Assembly: GCA_946538875.1 (NCBI GenBank)
Contig: CAMNHD010000049.1
Coordinates: 1-8,684 of the forward strand
From: an uncultured Treponema sp.
GTDB lineage: Bacteria > Spirochaetota > Spirochaetia > Treponematales > Treponemataceae
Direction of reading: 5' to 3'
DNA: 8,684 nt
Positions 5,609-8,684 of the stretch are shown here, piece by piece. The notes under the pieces are model-generated. The model saw nothing but the letters and a program-made list of their open reading frames with translations, had not been told where the DNA came from and ran no database searches. Position 1 is the stretch's first letter. Each line of letters starts with the position of its first letter. Position numbers and translations under genes: made by a program.

Positions 5609-6220
5609 ATGAAAAATTTGACGGACCGCCAACGCCAGGTTTTGGATTATATTGCGCAGTTTGCGGAACAGAATGGCTATCCGCCGACTGTACGTGAAAT
5701 TGGCGAGAACTTCGGGATATCACTCAGGGCTGTGCAGGATCACATCGGGGCTCTGCAGAAGAAAGGTTTCCTGTCACAGTCACAGAAGCGTTCGCGTTCC
5801 ATTGTTGTGCTCAAGGATATGAGGCCGTCTTCCAACGTTCTGGCAAAGGTTCCCCTTTTGGGGCATGTAGTGCCGGGACGTCCTCTTGTAAGCGAAGAAA
5901 ATATAGAGGAGTATGTGTCTTGTGCTTCTCCGTTGGTTCAGGCTGGTAAGTCATATTTTGCACTTCATGTCTATGGTCCCAGCATGATCAATGCGGGAAT
6001 CCTTGACGGTGACATCGCATTGATAGAGCAGTGTGATACAGCTCTTGAAGGTGAGATTGTCGTGGCGGTCATCGAGGATTCTGTGCTGCTCAGACGTTTT
6101 GTCAGGGAAAACAACCGTATTCTGCTCAAGTCTGAAAACCCTGACTATCCACCGGTTTACACTCAGGATGTACGCGTGGCCGGGCGCCTTGCCGGTATCC
6201 TGCGGACCTATTCCAGATAG
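5609..6220 (+). CDS. lexA: LexA-family SOS repressor with altered self-cleavage residues
   Basis: LexA represses DNA-repair genes and normally inactivates itself when RecA filaments stimulate cleavage. The N-terminal winged helix (1-70) is clear: LTDRQRQVLDYIAQF, GYPPTVREIG and FGISLRAVQDHIGALQKKGFL. The recognition region is one residue shorter than in E. coli or Bacillus, so a different operator is likely. The S24 peptidase domain (about 80-203) keeps the catalytic serine, S125 in GPSMINAGILDGD. Two key positions differ on gapless local alignment with E. coli. The scissile Ala-Gly is P89-G90 (LLGHVVPGRPL), and the catalytic Lys of VTVKRL is R162 (VLLRRF). Self-cleavage may therefore be lost, slowed or pH-shifted. 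The start has GAGG in the end of ptsH about eleven bases upstream, and AAGCGCTT (5601-5608) abuts the ATG. Family call secure; the functional consequence is inference. Confidence 0.93.
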   Translation: MKNLTDRQRQVLDYIAQFAEQNGYPPTVREIGENFGISLRAVQDHIGALQKKGFLSQSQKRSRSIVVLKDMRPSSNVLAKVPLLGHVVPGRPLVSEENIEEYVSCASPLVQAGKSYFALHVYGPSMINAGILDGDIALIEQCDTALEGEIVVAVIEDSVLLRRFVRENNRILLKSENPDYPPVYTQDVRVAGRLAGILRTYSR

Positions 6221-6236
6221 CCTTGAGGTAATCATC

Positions 6237-7256
6237 ATGGCAGAACCGGAGATTTATCTTTTTACCGGGCCGGAAGCCGGTGAGAAAAGTGATGCTATCG
6301 AAACTCTCAGACAGAACGCCGTCAAGAAGAACGGTGCGCTGGATGAATACAAATATTATGCCGCAGAGGTACGCATTCAGGATGTGGTGTCCCAGCTGCA
6401 GAACGTCTCGCTTTTTTCTTCGGCGCTTTTTGTTGTGCTTCGGAATGCCGAACTGGTAAAGACCAAGTCTGATATAGAACTGCTTGCGCAGTGGGCAAAG
6501 GGGGGTGCCCTTGAAAGCCCCAATGTGCTGATTCTTGTTTCTGATGAGAACGGTATAGACAAAAAGATAGAAGCCCTTGTTCCTTCAAGCCATAAGAAAA
6601 TCTTTTGGGAAATGTTTGAAAACCGCAAGCCCCAGTGGGTGCAGGGGTTCTTCCGCAAGAACGGTTTTTCCGTGACCGCAGATGCTGTGGAACAGATTCT
6701 TGATATGGTGGAGAACAATACCGAAGCCCTTAAGTCGGAGTGTTCCCGCTTTTTCTACTGTTTCCCCAAGGATCACACTGTCACCGCCGAGGATGTGGAT
6801 AAGATACTTTCCCATAACCGCGAGGAAAATGCCTTTACCCTGTTCGAGGCAATGGCTGATTCAACCCGTTCACCCCGCCAGCGCTTTGAGACATCCCTGG
6901 AAATACTTCAGAAGATACGGCTTTCCCGTGATTCCAATGGTGTTATGATTATCTCCGGTCTGACCTATTGTTTCCGTCAGTTGAGAGCCTGGCACCAGCT
7001 TCATGCCGGTGGAAAGAATCCTCTGGAAAAAGACCTTAAGGCGGCCGGTTTTTCAGGAAAAAAGAACCAGCAGCGCTACCAGAGTGCCGCAAAAGTTTGG
7101 TCTTCCGGGGTGACTGCCTCCATAATTGCATTGCTGGCTTCCACCGACATGGATATCAGGAACGGAGGTCAGTCTATGGAAGACACAAATCTTACCATGC
7201 TGCTTTATTCAATTGTCATTAAGAATGGACTTTTTCCGGCAGAGTATTCGGCTTGA
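6237..7256 (+). CDS. holA: DNA polymerase III delta subunit
   Basis: The delta subunit is the wrench of the clamp loader that opens the beta sliding clamp during replication. The 339-aa product matches the family's usual length and pattern. The N-terminal EIYLFTGPEAGEKSDAIETL (5-24) corresponds to the degenerate ATPase-like start. VSLFSSALFVVLRNAELV (57-74) and PNVLILVSDEN (95-105) are the typical strands. WVQGFFRKNGFSVTADAVEQ followed by ALKSEC (134-169) is the lid region. NAFTLFEAMADS (198-209) begins the C-terminal helical domain, which ends with the usual DMDIRNG (304-310). The start is ATG 6237, with TTGAGG (6223-6228) eight bases upstream, 16 bases after lexA. A longer in-frame extension into lexA was rejected because the conserved family start is at residue 5. 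Function is confidently assigned despite low overall conservation. Confidence 0.9.
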   Translation: MAEPEIYLFTGPEAGEKSDAIETLRQNAVKKNGALDEYKYYAAEVRIQDVVSQLQNVSLFSSALFVVLRNAELVKTKSDIELLAQWAKGGALESPNVLILVSDENGIDKKIEALVPSSHKKIFWEMFENRKPQWVQGFFRKNGFSVTADAVEQILDMVENNTEALKSECSRFFYCFPKDHTVTAEDVDKILSHNREENAFTLFEAMADSTRSPRQRFETSLEILQKIRLSRDSNGVMIISGLTYCFRQLRAWHQLHAGGKNPLEKDLKAAGFSGKKNQQRYQSAAKVWSSGVTASIIALLASTDMDIRNGGQSMEDTNLTMLLYSIVIKNGLFPAEYSA

Positions 7257-7283
7257 AAAGCCCTGCCGGCTAGGAAGCTGCCT

Positions 7284-8111
7284 ATGAAAACAGTGAAAAC
7301 AATTGTTTCGGTCTTTGTTTTGATTTGTCTTTCCGGACTTCTCTCCGCGGATGAAAAAATCCTTGATTCAAAGGGAAGGACCCTTGCCGAAAGAGTGCGT
7401 CCTCCTGCGGGCTATGTACGCCTGGGCGCAGAGAAGGACAGCCTTGCCTCCTACCTTAGAAATTACCCCCTTAAGCCGGCTGGTTCCCCGGTACTGCTGT
7501 GGGATGGAAGCCGCAAGTGGAATCAGAGTGCCCATGCGGCGGTTTTTGAGCTGCCTGTGGAGAGGGTGGATCTGCAGCAGTGTGCTGATTCGGTAATGCG
7601 GATTTACGCCGAGTATTTTCTTTCGACCGGGCAGGAGTCCAGGATAAAGTTCCGCTTTACAAATGGCTTTGAATGTGCCTGGTCAAAGTGGAGGGAAGGA
7701 TTCAGGGTTTCCGTGAAGGGAAAAGATGTTTCCTGGGTGAAGTCGGCGGAGGCAGGTTCGTCACGAAGGATTTTTTCCTCTTATCTAAGAACTGTATTCT
7801 CTTACGCTGGTACCGCTTCCATGCAGGCTTACGAAAGCAGACCCAAGGATTTGTCGCTTCTGAGGACCGGCGATGTCTTTCTGCATGGTGGCAGTCCTGG
7901 GCATGTGGTGCTCGTGGTGGATGTGGCGGAGCGCAACGGGAAAAAGGCCTTTCTCTTGGCACAGGGGTTCATGCCTGCGCAGGAATTCCATCTGCTTAAG
8001 AATCCGCTGGGGAAATGCGGTCCCTGGTACTTTGCGGATGAACTTGACGGAATGCTTGTGACCCCTGAATGGACATTCAGGACCGATGAACTTAGAGAAC
8101 TCATCTGGTAA
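7284..8111 (+). CDS. Secreted DUF4846 family protein
   Basis: A 275-aa exported protein of unknown function. Residues 1-22 form a signal peptide: basic MKTVK, the hydrophobic core TIVSVFVLICLSGLL and probable cleavage at SA-DE. C15 does not sit in a lipobox, so it is not a predicted lipoprotein. The mature part matches the DUF4846 pattern: RPPAGYVRL (39-47), SYLRNYPLKPAGSPVLLWDG (56-75), the run from AAVFEL to LQQCADSVMRIYAEYF (85-112), and GDVFLHGGSPGHVVLVVDVA with FLLAQGFMPAQEFH (196-236). The conserved GSPGH and the hydrophobic strand after it resemble the His-containing core of some cell-wall peptidase folds, but no Cys nucleophile pairing is evident, so no enzymatic activity is claimed. 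An AGGAA ribosome site (7272-7276) lies seven bases before the ATG. It follows holA by 27 bases, probably as the last gene of the hprK run. Confidence 0.87.
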   Translation: MKTVKTIVSVFVLICLSGLLSADEKILDSKGRTLAERVRPPAGYVRLGAEKDSLASYLRNYPLKPAGSPVLLWDGSRKWNQSAHAAVFELPVERVDLQQCADSVMRIYAEYFLSTGQESRIKFRFTNGFECAWSKWREGFRVSVKGKDVSWVKSAEAGSSRRIFSSYLRTVFSYAGTASMQAYESRPKDLSLLRTGDVFLHGGSPGHVVLVVDVAERNGKKAFLLAQGFMPAQEFHLLKNPLGKCGPWYFADELDGMLVTPEWTFRTDELRELIW

Positions 8112-8183
8112 AAATTCGGCTGCCGTGTCCTGGACTCTTGGCTCAGGTTCCTGCGGTACAAGCCTGGTTCCGGGGCATTGCTC
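8112..8183. other. Convergent intergenic gap with a long-loop inverted repeat
   Basis: The 72-base gap separates the converging DUF4846 and PC4-like genes. AAGCCTG (8160-8166) pairs perfectly with CAGGCTT (8190-8196), with a 23-base loop; the right arm lies in the 3' end of the minus-strand gene. Neither side has a proper T-run, so a bidirectional terminator is only a weak suggestion. Nothing else is seen here. Confidence 0.25.
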
Positions 8184-8420
8184 TCAACTCAGGCTTTCAA
8201 AATCCAATGATGAGAGAAGTTCCTTCAGCCTGAGTATTTCGTCCTTTGTCAGGGTTACGCCTTTGCTCATGCTTTCGTGGTCTGGTGCCCATGAGCGGAT
8301 GTCGAACTTTGCCGGACGGTCGCCCCATGAGACAAGATTCAGCTCTGTCTTCCAGCCTCCCTTTCCTTCTGAAAGAACTCCGAATTCCTTTTCGATTTTG
8401 TAGGTGATGTTAGCTGCCAT
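8184..8420 (-). CDS. PC4/YdbC-type ssDNA-binding protein
   Basis: A 78-aa protein matching the bacterial YdbC branch of the PC4 (transcriptional coactivator p15) family, whose members bind single-stranded DNA as dimers. The diagnostic segment is WKTELNLVSWGDRPAKFDIRSWAPDHESMSKGVTLTKDEI (23-62), with the conserved WxxELNxVSW and KFDIRxWxPDHxxMxKG patterns. It is followed by a C-terminal amphipathic helix (63-76) that forms the dimer interface in relatives. Length is normal. On the minus strand the ATG at 8420-8418 is preceded by AGGAG (8431-8427) with a six-base spacer, a strong ribosome site. It is transcribed singly, convergent with the DUF4846 gene. A role in replication, repair or transcription is likely from the family, but the specific process is unknown. 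Confidence 0.9.
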   Translation of the reverse strand: MAANITYKIEKEFGVLSEGKGGWKTELNLVSWGDRPAKFDIRSWAPDHESMSKGVTLTKDEILRLKELLSSLDFESLS

Positions 8421-8470
8421 TAAAAACTCCTGGATTTGTATTATGATTCTGTAAAGCCTTCAGCGGCTTC

Positions 8471-8510
8471 ATACTATATATAATAGACCTAAAATTCAAA
8501 TTTCGGACAA
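8471..8510 (-). promoter_or_regulatory. AT-rich promoter region of the PC4-like gene
   Basis: Read on the minus strand, TTGTCC (8510-8505) could be a -35 with TATTAT (8485-8480) as -10 at a long 19-base spacer. TTGAAT (8499-8494) with TATAGT (8478-8473) is an alternative at a short 15-base spacer. The exact promoter cannot be chosen. The leader of about 45-55 bases would carry a small hairpin, stem AAGCC/GGCTT (8454-8458 with 8465-8469), ahead of the ribosome site. Confidence 0.35.
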
Positions 8511-8557
8511 AAAATTTGCAAAAAATATTTAATGTATTGTTTTGGGAAAAATCCGCC

Positions 8558-8684
8558 GGAATGTTGCCGGTGCGGCGCCAGGTTACCAGTGCAGTGGAAG
8601 GTTACGGGTGCGGTGAACGCTTACGGATGCAGTGCCAGGTTACCGGTGCAGTGAACGCTTACGGATGCAGTGGAAGGTTACCGG
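8558..8684. repeat. Tandem array of mosaic 19-bp units, continuing past the window end
   Basis: Six complete units and a partial seventh follow with a strict 19-base period, starting at 8558, 8577, 8596, 8615, 8634, 8653 and 8672. Three types are seen: A, GCCAGGTTACCGGTGCAGT (8634, and 8577 with one change); B, GGAAGGTTACGGGTGCGGT (8596, and 8672 as far as seen, with one change); C, GAACGCTTACGGATGCAGT (8615 and 8653, identical). The first unit is a diverged B. TTAC at positions 7-10, TGC at 14-16 and GT at 18-19 hold in units 2-6, while the first six bases and positions 11-13 switch between forms. The units are contiguous, without spacers. Similarity stops sharply at an AT-rich flank (8471-8550) that holds no recognisable gene. 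One plus-strand frame is open from ATG 8561 to the edge, without a ribosome site. Confidence 0.9.

Noticed and set aside
8479..8484. Perfect TATAAT on the plus strand facing the 19-bp array
   Set aside because: No -35 element at suitable spacing (GCCTTC is found there); the AT-rich tract more likely serves the minus-strand gene.
8558..8684. CRISPR array
   Set aside because: Units are contiguous 19-mers that vary among three types; there are no unique spacers between identical repeats and no cas genes in the window.

Overview
The window looks like chromosomal DNA from a spirochaete, most likely a Treponema-like anaerobe of roughly balanced GC content. This is inferred from gene content: adjacent cheR and cheB, an HPr kinase and HPr pair, a stand-alone rubredoxin, and a LexA whose DNA-binding helix is shorter than the Bacillus type. 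No rRNA or other phylogenetic marker is present, so the assignment is provisional. TGA ends several of the genes, so the genetic code appears standard.

Layout. (1) 1-1982: chemotaxis adaptation enzymes, the 3' part of cheR (methyltransferase, cut by the window edge) and complete cheB (methylesterase/deamidase). (2) 1983-2234: a spacer with a GC-rich repetitive patch and a promoter. (3) 2235-4152: a probable operon of rubredoxin (54 aa), a class I SAM methyltransferase, and a secreted or outer-membrane beta-rich protein whose signal-peptide start is broken by an in-frame TGA. (4) 4243-8111: a five-gene run, hprK, ptsH (HPr), lexA, holA (DNA polymerase III delta) and a secreted DUF4846 protein, with short gaps and a well-formed promoter in front of hprK. 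(5) 8184-8420, minus strand: a small PC4/YdbC-type ssDNA-binding protein convergent with the DUF4846 gene. (6) 8558 to the window end: a tandem array of mosaic 19-bp units that runs off the edge.

How the genes fit together. CheR and CheB set receptor methylation for motility. HprK phosphorylates HPr on Ser46 (present here) in response to metabolic state. In the same run lie LexA, the DNA-damage repressor, and HolA, a replication clamp-loader subunit, so carbon-state signalling and genome maintenance may share transcripts.

Most notable points. The LexA has Pro-Gly at the self-cleavage site and Arg in place of the catalytic Lys, so its autoproteolysis may be lost or altered. The hprK promoter is placed so that transcription should begin at the A of the ATG (leaderless mRNA), and a 9-bp direct repeat and a 13-bp inverted repeat sit on it. 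A 20-bp dyad resembling a Gram-positive LexA box lies before ptsH-lexA. The TGA in the signal peptide of the outer-membrane candidate and the 19-bp array also merit a check.
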